Below are positions 1-6,251 of a stretch of DNA of 6,303 bases, piece after piece. A program made the position numbers and the translations under genes. Origin of the DNA: Candidatus Binatota bacterium (GTDB lineage: Bacteria; Desulfobacterota; Binatia; Bin18). The stretch covers positions 1 to 6,303 of the forward strand of contig WTHE01000656.1 in assembly GCA_011523315.1 (NCBI GenBank), read 5' to 3'. The notes under the pieces are model-generated. The model was not told the origin of the DNA. It did not search any database and saw nothing but the letters and a program-made list of their open reading frames with translations. Position 1 is the first letter of the stretch. Every line of letters begins with the position of its first letter.

Positions 1-685
1 ACCTCCGGGAAGGCACCGGTCTGTGGAGACCGAGAATGATGATGCCTTCGTCCCTGCCGTAAGCGCCCTGGTACAGCTTTTTGAGCGGCGTGAGGTCGAA
101 CGCATACCGTTCCGTCGGGTACGCCTCGCACGGGTCATCGTGGGCGTCGTGGGCGAGGAAAACGTTGAGCCTGAGCGGATCGGACTCCATGAACCGGTCG
201 TCGGCCACGAGGGTGAAGTCGTGGCGGCGGCAGCCGCCACTGTACGATACCGTGAGGGTGAGCACGTCGTCTTCGAGGAGCGGCGCGTCGTTTCCGCTCC
301 CCAGTTCGTAGGGGTCATGTCCCCAGTGGGAAATGGCCTGGTCAACGTCGCTGACGACGACGGTTGCCGTGAACGGCGGCTGAGGATCCACGTCGCCGGG
401 AACGGCGCTGACGGGTTCTTCAAAACCCGCCCGCTGAAGGCGGGCGGTACACAGGGTGCCGCCCGTGACGGTCCGGCCTTCGATCCTGAATGCCCAATCC
501 ACGTCATGGGTTGCGGCGATACGGCCCGCATCAAGCACTGTGCCCTCGACTTCGAGCCAGGCATCGGAGTCCGGGCCGCCCACGTCGCCGCGGTCGGGAT
601 CGGCAAAACGGAATTGATTGCCCGAGATCGTTCCGTCCCACCGGCGGCCGGTATCAAGGTCGGTGAATGCCAAGGCGTTCCCCAT
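1..685 (-). pseudogene. Conserved hypothetical protein, 5'-truncated by IS4-family insertion; 3' end outside window
   Basis: The minus strand is open from the IS boundary to the window edge, about 228 residues from the first ATG (685). Function is unknown. The N-terminal half reads as a beta-rich segment (RRWDGTISGNQFRFADP, then DSDAWLEVEGTVLDAGR). The C-terminal half has a dense motif block: LTLTVSYSGGCRRHDFTLV, FLAHDAHDDPCEAY, then RYAFDLTPLKKLY and YGRDEGIIILGL close to the edge. I remember similar SGGC...H.F / AHDA..D.C / FDLTPLK blocks from conserved, often exported, hypothetical proteins, but cannot name a family. The conserved Cys, His and Asp suggest a disulphide or metal site (inference). 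The frame continues upstream into the IS terminal repeat without its own ribosome site, so ATG 685 is probably not the native start; the native 5' end, possibly with a signal peptide, has been removed. The plus-strand frame over the same bases is only its shadow. Confidence 0.7.
427..447 (-). repeat. GC-rich hairpin with a terminator-like tail, inside the truncated gene
   Basis: Perfect 8-bp inverted repeat: CCGCCCGC (427-434) and GCGGGCGG (440-447), with a 5-nt loop. On the minus (coding) strand the stem is followed by GTTTTG, so it looks like a weak intrinsic terminator or a REP-type palindrome. It lies inside an open frame, encoding TARLQRAGFE. Whether it acts or is simply GC-rich coding sequence cannot be decided here. 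Confidence 0.35.
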
Positions 686-686
686 C

Positions 687-706
687 CTGACAAGGGTAGG
701 TATGGG
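687..706 (+). repeat. Left terminal inverted repeat of the IS4-family element
   Basis: CTGACAAGGGTAGGTATGGG, the exact reverse complement of 2001-2020. One further outward base (686/2021) also pairs, so the repeat could be read as 21 bp. Confidence 0.92.
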
Positions 707-708
707 TT

Positions 709-1911
709 TTAGGGGGGCGCATGCTGGGTAATCTCCAAGCCTGTTTTGGGTTCTGGCCAGGGTTCTGGGAGCAGCCAGACCCGGCTCCAGAGACGCCCCT
801 TGAGCATCAAGCGCCGGAGCCAGTCGATACCGTGACGCAATACGCTGACGGTACGCGCCGGACGGCTCCAGGGGTTGCGATGATTGGGAGCCAGGACCTT
901 GGGCGGCGTCCGCAGGTTGCCAGGGGCGATGCCAAGGTCATTGGCGTCCTCCACTCTGGTGCCGTAGGCCAGGGTCAACAAAGTTGCCACCGAGAGCACC
1001 AGCCAGTGTCTGGAGATGCGGGTGGGGTCGGTTCTTCTGGTCTTGTTCCACTTCCAGCCCAGGCTCTTGACGGCCTTGAAGCCCAGCTCGATCCAGAAGC
1101 GCAGGGCGTACCAACTGGGTCCCACCTTATCGGGCGCCAGGTCGGTGAGGATGATCCAGGGTTGTTCCTGCTCGACGTACCAGACCACCAGCAGGGTGCA
1201 ACGGCGCTTGGCCTTGGTGGCGCTGAAGGCGGTGCCCCGGCCGATCCAGGCAGTATCGGGCCGGCAAACGAAGCGCTGGGCGGGCAATCGTCTGCCGCCG
1301 TCGGCGCAGAAGGTGATGTTCTTGCGATAGCGCATACCGGGGTGCCAGCCCTGGGCGCGGATCTGGTTCCAGAGCTTGGGACTGGAGATGCCCCGGTCGC
1401 AGAGCACGATGACGGTCATTTCCTCTGGAACTGCCGGAGCCAGTTGCTTGAGCAGTTCCACGGTGGGGTCCGACCAGGAGCCCTTCTGGGTGGCACGGTG
1501 GATGCGCCAGGCCACGGGGATGGCGCAACTGCGGTAGAGGACGCTGATGACGATGGCGGTGCTCTGGTCGCCCTTGAGCGTGGGGTCGATGGCCAAGGCC
1601 AGACGGTCGGCGTGCCACCAGGCGAGGACCCAGCGGAGCAGAGGCGCGAAGCAGAGAGTCACGTCCAGTTGGGTCTGGCAGGGGCTGGCCCGGTCGCTGC
1701 CGTCGTAGAGCCATTCCCGGAGATACTGGCGCAGATTGTTCCAGTTGCCCTTGACGGAAAGAGCCGAGGCCACCGCGTTCTGGCAGGCGCTGCCGGCGAG
1801 GATGGCCCCGCAGACCCACAGAACCAGACCGGCCAACTGTGGCTGAGAGAGGTGAGGCAAATGCGTTTCAATGGTCTTCTTCAGCTGATAGCATTCTCGG
1901 GGAAGGCGCAT
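709..1911 (-). CDS. IS4-family DDE transposase
   Basis: This 400-residue transposase cuts and joins the ends of its element through an RNase H-fold DDE site that binds divalent metal. The visible triad is D109 (LALAIDPTLKG), D172 (VIVLCDRGISS) and E275. The family signature Y-(2)-R-(3)-E-(6)-K is met exactly by Y268, R271, E275 and K282 in YALRFWIELGFKAVK. The N-terminal ~90 residues are helical and would bind the terminal repeats. The start ATG at 1911 is supported by an AGGAG ribosome site 7 nt upstream. The length is normal for the family and I see no frameshift or internal stop, so the protein is probably functional. The C-terminus is Pro/Trp-rich and ends 3 bp from the left terminal repeat. 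The long plus-strand frame opposite it is a GC-driven shadow. Confidence 0.93.
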   Translation of the reverse strand: MRLPRECYQLKKTIETHLPHLSQPQLAGLVLWVCGAILAGSACQNAVASALSVKGNWNNLRQYLREWLYDGSDRASPCQTQLDVTLCFAPLLRWVLAWWHADRLALAIDPTLKGDQSTAIVISVLYRSCAIPVAWRIHRATQKGSWSDPTVELLKQLAPAVPEEMTVIVLCDRGISSPKLWNQIRAQGWHPGMRYRKNITFCADGGRRLPAQRFVCRPDTAWIGRGTAFSATKAKRRCTLLVVWYVEQEQPWIILTDLAPDKVGPSWYALRFWIELGFKAVKSLGWKWNKTRRTDPTRISRHWLVLSVATLLTLAYGTRVEDANDLGIAPGNLRTPPKVLAPNHRNPWSRPARTVSVLRHGIDWLRRLMLKGRLWSRVWLLPEPWPEPKTGLEITQHAPP

Positions 1912-1923
1912 CGGGAGTCTCCT
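1912..1923 (-). promoter_or_regulatory. Ribosome binding site of the IS4-family transposase
   Basis: On the minus strand AGGAG (1923-1919) stands 7 nt before ATG 1911. This fixes the start and excludes downstream methionines. Confidence 0.6.
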
Positions 1924-2000
1924 GCATCTGGGCGTGTGATGACACCAGAATGCCGGATGTCGGTGCGCCTTTCCAAAGTTGCGCGCAAGGCCGATTTCAG

Positions 2001-2020
2001 CCCATACCTACCCTTGTCAG
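2001..2020 (-). repeat. Right terminal inverted repeat of the IS4-family element
   Basis: CCCATACCTACCCTTGTCAG on the plus strand, a perfect reverse complement of 687-706. Identity to the left end stops immediately inward of position 2001, which gives sharp ends. Confidence 0.92.
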
Positions 2021-2054
2021 GGGGGGACTCCCCACCATTTGTCAAGCTGTTTTG

Positions 2055-2072
2055 GGCGGTTCGTTACCCGCC
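2055..2072 (-). repeat. Small hairpin downstream of the IS110 recombinase gene
   Basis: GGCGG (2055-2059) pairs with CCGCC (2068-2072) around an 8-nt loop, about 35 nt past the recombinase stop. No T-run follows on the minus strand, so it is not a convincing terminator. It lies in what should be the IS110 right-end flank. Confidence 0.3.
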
Positions 2073-2105
2073 GAGAAAGACATGGGTATGCTTGTCCGGG
2101 ATGAT

Positions 2106-3347
2106 TCATGCGGGACGAACTTGGCGCTTGAGTCCTGGATCGAACAAGGTGCGGTTTTCAAGCATGGCGCAAGCCACTTTAAGGAGGCGATCCGCCACAC
2201 TGCGGAGCGCACGGGCATGGCGGTGGCCACGAGCTCGCAAGGCGGCGTACTTGGCCTTGCTGATGGCGTCGTGCTGGGTCGCCACGGCGGCCCAGTGGTA
2301 GACCGCGTCCTGAAGCCTGTTGTGAGCTGCCAGGCGCCGCACTACAATGACGGACTTGCCGGAGCGTCTGGTGACCGGGGCTACGCCGCAGAGACATCGC
2401 AAGGCCTGATAGTCTCGTCGGCTTACGGCGTCATGCGCTTCTGCCAGCAGCGTGGCGAGGACGATCCTGCCGATGCCTGGAAGCGACTTCAGGATGTCCA
2501 CGTCACGCTGCCCTGGTGTCCCCGATTCTTCCTCCGAGCCGGACACGGCGGCCGTCAGGCGGTCCATTTCTCGGTATGCCCTCGTCAGTTGCTGATTGGT
2601 GAGGGCTAGTTGTGACCACACCACCTGCAGGTGGGCCACGGCAGCCTGGGTGGTACCCGGGGCAAGGGAGACTGCCGGCTCACGCAGCCTCTCCAGCACG
2701 TCTTCGGCACTGATCCTTCGAACCCGGTGGCGCTTCAGGAGGCTGGCGACGGTCCTGGCACGGATGCGTCTCGCCTTTTCGGGGGTCGAAGCCAGGTTCC
2801 AGAGTTCGCGCACCCAGGGCCTGGCGAGATTGCTTTCGAGCTTGAGGAACTGTGGGTAGTAGCGCCACAGTTGTTGACGGGCACGGTTGACGAGGCGTGT
2901 CTGGTCGCGGCTGAGATCGCTGGCAATGCGCGACCACTCGCGGAGTTCGACGATTTCGGGTGCCTGCGGGTCCAGCCGTCGGAAGGCCTGGCCGTCGGTA
3001 CGCAAGGCATCGGCCAGCGTCCAGGCGTCGCGGCGGTCGTCCTTGGCGCCGGCAGGCGACCAGCGGTCGCGGAAGCGGTCGAGCTGCTTGGGGTTGACAG
3101 CGTGGAGCGTGAAGCCGCGTTCCATCAGGGTCTCGACCACGGGTCCGTGCGGAACCTCGATGGCCACACCGATGTCGTGCGGCTGTGCGTTGGTTGTGGT
3201 AAGGAGCCAGTCGGCCATCTCGGCGAGTCCGGCGCCGCTGTGCCCGAAGGCGCGTTCCCCGAGCGTCTGGCCGTCGCTGTCAACGACGCAGACTTGGTGC
3301 GTTTCCGAGCCCCAGTCAATTCCTGCAAAGTACGCAAAACGTGCCAT
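2106..3347 (-). CDS. IS110-family transposase (DEDD/serine recombinase)
   Basis: This 413-residue protein catalyses RNA-guided DNA recombination for its element. The N-terminal RuvC-like DEDD domain shows D11 (FAGIDWGSETH), E64 (VAIEVPHG) and D104/D107 in AKDDRRDAWTLAD. A central region rich in charged helices follows (about 130-270). The C-terminal Tnp_20-type domain begins with a helix-hairpin-helix (DILKSLPGIGRIVLATLLAE, about 284-303) and continues to VAPVTRRSGKS, where S329 or S332 is the probable catalytic serine. The length is typical and no lesion is visible. The open frame extends upstream to 3497, but ATG 3347 is chosen because MARFAYFAGIDWG is the family's usual N-terminus and AAGGA lies 5 nt upstream. 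The extra 50 upstream codons would overlap the predicted bridge-RNA leader. Confidence 0.93.
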   Translation of the reverse strand: MARFAYFAGIDWGSETHQVCVVDSDGQTLGERAFGHSGAGLAEMADWLLTTTNAQPHDIGVAIEVPHGPVVETLMERGFTLHAVNPKQLDRFRDRWSPAGAKDDRRDAWTLADALRTDGQAFRRLDPQAPEIVELREWSRIASDLSRDQTRLVNRARQQLWRYYPQFLKLESNLARPWVRELWNLASTPEKARRIRARTVASLLKRHRVRRISAEDVLERLREPAVSLAPGTTQAAVAHLQVVWSQLALTNQQLTRAYREMDRLTAAVSGSEEESGTPGQRDVDILKSLPGIGRIVLATLLAEAHDAVSRRDYQALRCLCGVAPVTRRSGKSVIVVRRLAAHNRLQDAVYHWAAVATQHDAISKAKYAALRARGHRHARALRSVADRLLKVACAMLENRTLFDPGLKRQVRPA

Positions 3348-3358
3348 GGCATTCCTTT
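3348..3358 (-). promoter_or_regulatory. Ribosome binding site of the IS110 recombinase
   Basis: On the minus strand AAAGGAA (3358-3352) lies just before TGCC and ATG 3347. This decides the start against the longer open frame beginning at 3497. Confidence 0.6.
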
Positions 3359-3360
3359 CA

Positions 3361-3540
3361 ACGGGTTGTGCCAACGGGCCGCCACGATGCCTGCCAGACC
3401 CTGTACTGGCGCTCAAGACGCAAACTCCCCACTGGGCATCCATCATGGCCAGGAACCGAGGCACGGGCCCCCTAGGTGCTCGCAGCGCAGGGGGCACTTG
3501 GTTACTCTCGATCCCTTGGCCCGTCCCGTCTCAAACGAAG
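3361..3540 (-). ncRNA. Candidate IS110 bridge RNA leader
   Basis: In the IS110 group the non-coding leader upstream of the recombinase encodes a roughly 180-nt bridge RNA whose loops pair with target and donor DNA. Here the leader holds three successive hairpins in minus-strand order: a 7-bp stem (3489-3495 with 3467-3473, 15-nt loop); an interrupted stem CTGG-G-CAT / ATG-G-CCAG (3432-3439 with 3445-3452, 5-nt loop); and a 5-bp stem (3406-3410 with 3393-3397, 8-nt loop). Position, size and multi-hairpin layout agree with a bridge RNA. The pairing between loops and element ends was not established because the ends are unresolved, and the limits given are approximate. Confidence 0.4.
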
Positions 3541-3827
3541 ACAGGAGCCGCAGAATGGCAGGAAGCCAAAGCGAAATACACTCGCGTTGCCCACGAATCG
3601 GGGGCTTTCCAACGCTGTTACTTCGCAAGGCTCAGGAAGTCGAGGCGTCAGCATTCAACCCTGGTGCGAAACGCTCGTTGAAAGGTACAGGGGGCGGCAG
3701 CGATGTCACCTCCTTACCCGACCCACCACAGGTGCAGGGTGTTCGGATGCCCGTGCTGGATCGACTTTTCCTGCGCTGCGTGCCGGGACACCTCGGCAAT
3801 TGGGAAGTCCACTGCAGGCCTTGGGGA
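3541..3827. other. Intergenic stretch with no recognised gene
   Basis: About 290 bp between the IS110 leader and the HEPN stop codon. Short frames exist on both strands but none shows a domain, a ribosome site or a convincing protein texture. A weak 5-bp hairpin (TGCCG 3781-3785 with CGGCA 3794-3798) lies about 30 nt past the HEPN stop without a T-run. Part of this may be remnant mobile DNA or the true end of the IS110 element. Confidence 0.5.
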
Positions 3828-4220
3828 TCACAGACGTTCCTCCGCCCATTGGACGACAGCTTCGGCAATGGCGATGGCTTCCTGATACTCGGATTCGGAA
3901 ACAGGCCTGATCCCGCCGGGATAACGCATGATCGTGGCGTATTTGGTCAGCTCGTCGGCTTGACGGACCGCCGCCGGTATGGCCTCTCCCCCTTCTTCGA
4001 GTAGCGACAACAGGTGGTCAAGGTCATGCACGTATGGGAACTCGATGTTGCGTGCGATCATCACGGCCTTGATAGCCTTTTCGGCTGCCTGCTGCGCGTC
4101 GAAGCACAAATCTTCGAGATAGACGCCGGGCACCCGGCTCTTCAGCCGGGCAAGGTTGCTTCTGGCGCGGTTCATCCATTCCCGCGGGGCGTCGGGCGGA
4201 AAGCGTTCAGGCAGTTTCAT
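3828..4220 (-). CDS. HEPN domain protein, probable toxin of an MNT/HEPN toxin-antitoxin pair
   Basis: This 130-residue, all-helical HEPN protein is typically an RNase toxin neutralised by its MNT partner. Visible family features are an N-terminal EWMNRARSNLARLK helix, LCFDAQQAAEKAIKAVMIARN (about 38-58), FPYVHDLDHLLSLLEE (61-76), a second helical pair with ELTKYATIMRYPGG (90-103), and a terminal AIAIAEAVVQWAEERL helix. The classical HEPN R-X4-6-H motif is not exact: the nearest pair is R57 and H65, with seven residues between. It lacks the RX4HXY arrangement of HepT, so RNase activity is less certain. The start ATG 4220 lies inside the 3' end of the MNT gene (14-nt overlap), indicating translational coupling. 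The open frame extends to 4316, but those extra 32 codons lie inside the MNT gene and look non-native. Confidence 0.87.
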   Translation of the reverse strand: MKLPERFPPDAPREWMNRARSNLARLKSRVPGVYLEDLCFDAQQAAEKAIKAVMIARNIEFPYVHDLDHLLSLLEEGGEAIPAAVRQADELTKYATIMRYPGGIRPVSESEYQEAIAIAEAVVQWAEERL

Positions 4221-4521
4221 AGACCACCCTGCCTTCCCGCAGCGCGGGTTTGATGACCAGCGCGTGGCTGTCCTTGTAGCGTTCGACATCCTGAGGCGAA
4301 ACGACAATGACGTCAACGGCAGTGCCGACCCCGCGCAGATTCCGGCATATCTGTCCCATCAGGTCAAGCGCGTCCACGCCATCCTTGACAACGAGCAGGT
4401 CCACGTCACTGTGGCGATTCATGTCACCGCGAGCGGCGGAGCCGAACAGGATGATCTTTTCCGGCTGGGCTACCTCGACGACGCGGCGGATGATGTCGTC
4501 CAGGATTGATGGGTCCAGCAT
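4207..4521 (-). CDS. Minimal nucleotidyltransferase (MNT) antitoxin
   Basis: A 104-residue MNT-type nucleotidyltransferase, usually the antitoxin of an HEPN partner; in characterised pairs it inactivates the toxin by AMP transfer. The active site is complete: the GSX10DXD motif is G27-S28 ... D39-X-D41 in ILFGSAARGDMNRHSDVDLL, and the third acidic residue is D70 in TAVDVIVVS. The tail KPALREGRVVYE is typical of this family. Start choice: ATG 4521 gives the usual MNT N-terminus (LDPSILDDIIRRVVE). In-frame ATGs at 4560 and 4581 add 13 or 20 residues of uncharacteristic sequence, although the ribosome site before 4521 is weak (GAAAG about 8 nt upstream), so a longer form cannot be excluded. It precedes and overlaps the HEPN gene by 14 nt. 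The large gene upstream ends at 4612, so read-through is possible; no terminator is evident in the 90-nt gap. Confidence 0.87.
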   Translation of the reverse strand: MLDPSILDDIIRRVVEVAQPEKIILFGSAARGDMNRHSDVDLLVVKDGVDALDLMGQICRNLRGVGTAVDVIVVSPQDVERYKDSHALVIKPALREGRVVYETA

Positions 4522-4611
4522 CGTGCTGGCTTTCGTCTCGTGTTGATTGCAATCGTACATGGCTAATCTTTCACGGGTCATTTCTCGGCAAGTGCTCGCC
4601 AGTTCGATGCG

Positions 4612-6251
4612 TCATGTACGGGGCGAACATCGCTCCAACCGACGCTCGCCAAATTTCCATTGATTGCCGGCAAGCGACGCAGTGCCATTGAGTTCCGTCC
4701 AGTCGCCGGCCGGACCATAGTCATGAGGCGGGGCGATCAACCGCTTTTCGCCGAGCCATCCGAACACCATCGAGCAACCCGTTTTCCGCAGGATTCGTTT
4801 CAACCAATCCTCACGGGCAAGGAGAACTCTATGATTAGCATCTTCAAAGCAACGAACTGCTGACAAACTATCTGGCGTGTGCCACTCGCGAGTACCCGAA
4901 ACCCATGTGAGCTTTCCCTTTTCGAACAGGATGGGCGATGGAAACCATACCCCCACGTCTTGGTCCATTGAACAGTCAAGAACATTACCCTCCCAGAAAT
5001 AAGATCCCCATGTTGAACAGACCTTGATCGAGGTCGGCTGATCACCACGCGCCCGAACCTCCTCCCAAGTGCCGGGGTAAGCGTCAGCCGCCGTTGCCCA
5101 CGGCACTTCTCCGAGATATGCGGCATCGGTGTGCCCACCAACTTCTGGCATCCATCGCCCCACAAGGGAGTGTTCCTCAAGGTATGCGACGAGTGCCTCC
5201 CGGTCGCCGGGCTGAACGAGCCAACCATATATTTGGCTCCAAAGCCTGCGACGGGGACGAGAATTTAGTTCTCCGTCTTCTGGACCCTCGTCGCCCCACC
5301 GGTAGTGTGCACGCAATACGACCCAGCGTGCACTTCTGTCATCCTGCCTTCTCATCAATGGCTCGAACTCCGGTATGTCTGCGCTGTCGGCGGCCCAGCC
5401 TTTCCCAACCGGCGGGTCGTCGCGATGGTAACGCGGTCCAGGGGGGGACCACCATGTTTTGTCCTCAGAAAAAGTGGGGCCTAGATCGAACTCGCCATCT
5501 TCGTTGCGCAGCCGATGCGGAGGTCGCAACGTCGGGTCGATGTCCCGGCCCCAAAACTGCCATGGCCCTGCATAAGTCACCGCCTGATGATCGAAGTCGG
5601 TCGTCATGTGGAAATTGTCCGCAACCCTTGCAATCAGTTCACGCAGGGCAACCCACTGGTACTTTTTGCCAAACCGTTCCGCCTTGTGCTCGCCAGAATC
5701 CAAGGTAAAACGGTGGCTATCGAAATCGCCGAATTTCTCGGGCGTCCAGCCGAGAGAGAGTACGCGCTCGAACACCCAGCGCCGCGCAAGCTCTTCAGGA
5801 TACGTCTCTTCTTCACCAATCCGTGGTCGGGGCAGGGAGAGTCGATGCGAGCCGAAATGCTGGATTTTTAGTCGAATAACATAATCGCCAAAGTCTCCCA
5901 TGCAGAAGATTGAACCAAGCAGACCACCATACGGAAATTTCCCAACACAATTCTCAATTTCCTCACGATCATACTGTTGCCTCAGTTCTTCCGCCGTGCG
6001 AGGTTCCTCGGGCGGAGCAGAGCCATAAGGTGGCAGTACCTCCTCGTACATCTGACGCTTGATCAGTTTGTGCCTGCGGCACCATTCGTAGACGCCACGA
6101 ACGGCATCCCGCGTGATGATGTTGGCCACCTGGGTTTCCGCCAGAGCAACCCGTTTCAACGCTTCTGCCACGACGACAGCTTCCTGCGGCGCGGTACTCC
6201 CGCCGCATAGTACCGCGCCGTGCGCAACAACCGCCAAGCGCTCAATGACGT
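4612..6251 (-). CDS. 3' exon of a large protein of unknown function, split by a group II intron
   Basis: About 546 residues are visible, beginning VIERLAVVAHG directly after the predicted intron 3' splice site and ending at TGA 4612. Numbering from the TTG codon at 6237, notable segments are ITRDAVRGVYEWCRRH (41-56), GDFGDYVIRLKI (114-125), ERFGKKYQWVALRELIARVADNF (187-209), GPWQFWGRDIDPTL (224-237), RRRLWSQIYGWLVQPGDREAL (329-349), YLGEVPW (374-380) and a Trp-rich C-terminal part. There is no signal peptide, membrane segment or visible nucleotide-binding motif. I recall the same order of motifs (KKYQW-A-E-A-DNF, GPWQ..RDIDP, LGE-PW) at the C-terminus of very large proteins annotated as ATP-binding, some defence-associated; this was not checked. 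The TTG at 6237 lacks a ribosome site and in-frame sequence continues upstream of it, so it is unlikely to be the native start. Splicing would join codon phase 1 of an upstream exon (inference). Confidence 0.7.
6187..6220. repeat. 12-bp perfect inverted repeat in the 3' exon
   Basis: CGGCGCGGTACT (6187-6198) and AGTACCGCGCCG (6209-6220) form a perfect 12-bp stem with a 10-nt loop. It begins 31 nt into the 3' exon, downstream of the intron end, and is coding (GAVLCGGSTAP). In RNA it would be a very stable hairpin near the splice junction. Confidence 0.8.

Larger units (their letters stand above)
687..2020 (-). mobile_element. Complete IS4-family insertion sequence (1334 bp)
   Basis: Bounded by 20-bp perfect inverted repeats at 687-706 and 2001-2020 and filled almost entirely by one DDE transposase gene on the minus strand. 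The transposase stop is only a few bases inside the left repeat, and its start lies about 90 bp inside the right repeat. Length, repeat size and the YREK signature of the transposase agree with the IS4 family. The left side interrupts a conserved hypothetical gene; the right side abuts the downstream flank of an IS110-type element. IS4-family insertions normally create direct target duplications of roughly 9-12 bp, yet the bases left of 687 and right of 2020 do not match as a direct repeat. Rearrangement after insertion, such as an adjacent deletion or recombination between copies, is a likely reason. The element appears intact and could be active. Confidence 0.88.
2021..3540 (-). mobile_element. 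IS110-family element, ends not precisely resolved
   Basis: A DEDD recombinase gene (2106-3347) with about 85 bp of downstream non-coding DNA up to the IS4-family boundary and a long upstream non-coding leader. IS110-family elements have no conspicuous terminal repeats and make no sizeable target duplications, so the limits cannot be read directly. The left limit given is simply the junction with the neighbouring IS4 element; the true right end of the IS110 element may have been lost there. The upper limit (3540) is an estimate that includes the structured leader. A long 5' leader and short 3' flank fit the IS110 group; the IS1111 group carries its long non-coding segment downstream of the gene. 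Confidence 0.55.

Noticed and set aside
23..712. Plus-strand open frame (229 codons) at the left edge
   Set aside because: The minus strand of the same bases gives a much more protein-like sequence with a conserved-looking motif block; the plus frame starts at GTG without a ribosome site and ends inside the IS.
2023..2033. GGGG-ACT-CCCC palindrome as a terminator or attachment site
   Set aside because: The stem is only 4 bp and homopolymeric, has no T-run, and lies at the junction of two mobile elements; it is too weak to call.
721..2301. Long plus-strand open frame (526 codons)
   Set aside because: It lies opposite the IS4-family transposase and runs across both terminal repeat and flank. 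Its translation is low-complexity Gly/Ala/Asp/Pro with no domain, the expected shadow of a GC-rich gene.
3348..3497. 50-codon N-terminal extension of the IS110 recombinase
   Set aside because: IS110 recombinases normally start a few residues before the first catalytic Asp, a good ribosome site precedes ATG 3347, and the extension overlaps the structured leader.
2631..4004. Long plus-strand open frame (457 codons)
   Set aside because: It is antisense to the IS110 recombinase and part of the HEPN gene. It shows no recognisable motif and crosses element boundaries, so it is a shadow frame.
6235..6237. TTG as the true start of the large protein
   Set aside because: The open frame continues upstream with plausible residues up to the intron boundary, there is no ribosome site, and the intron end explains the missing start better.
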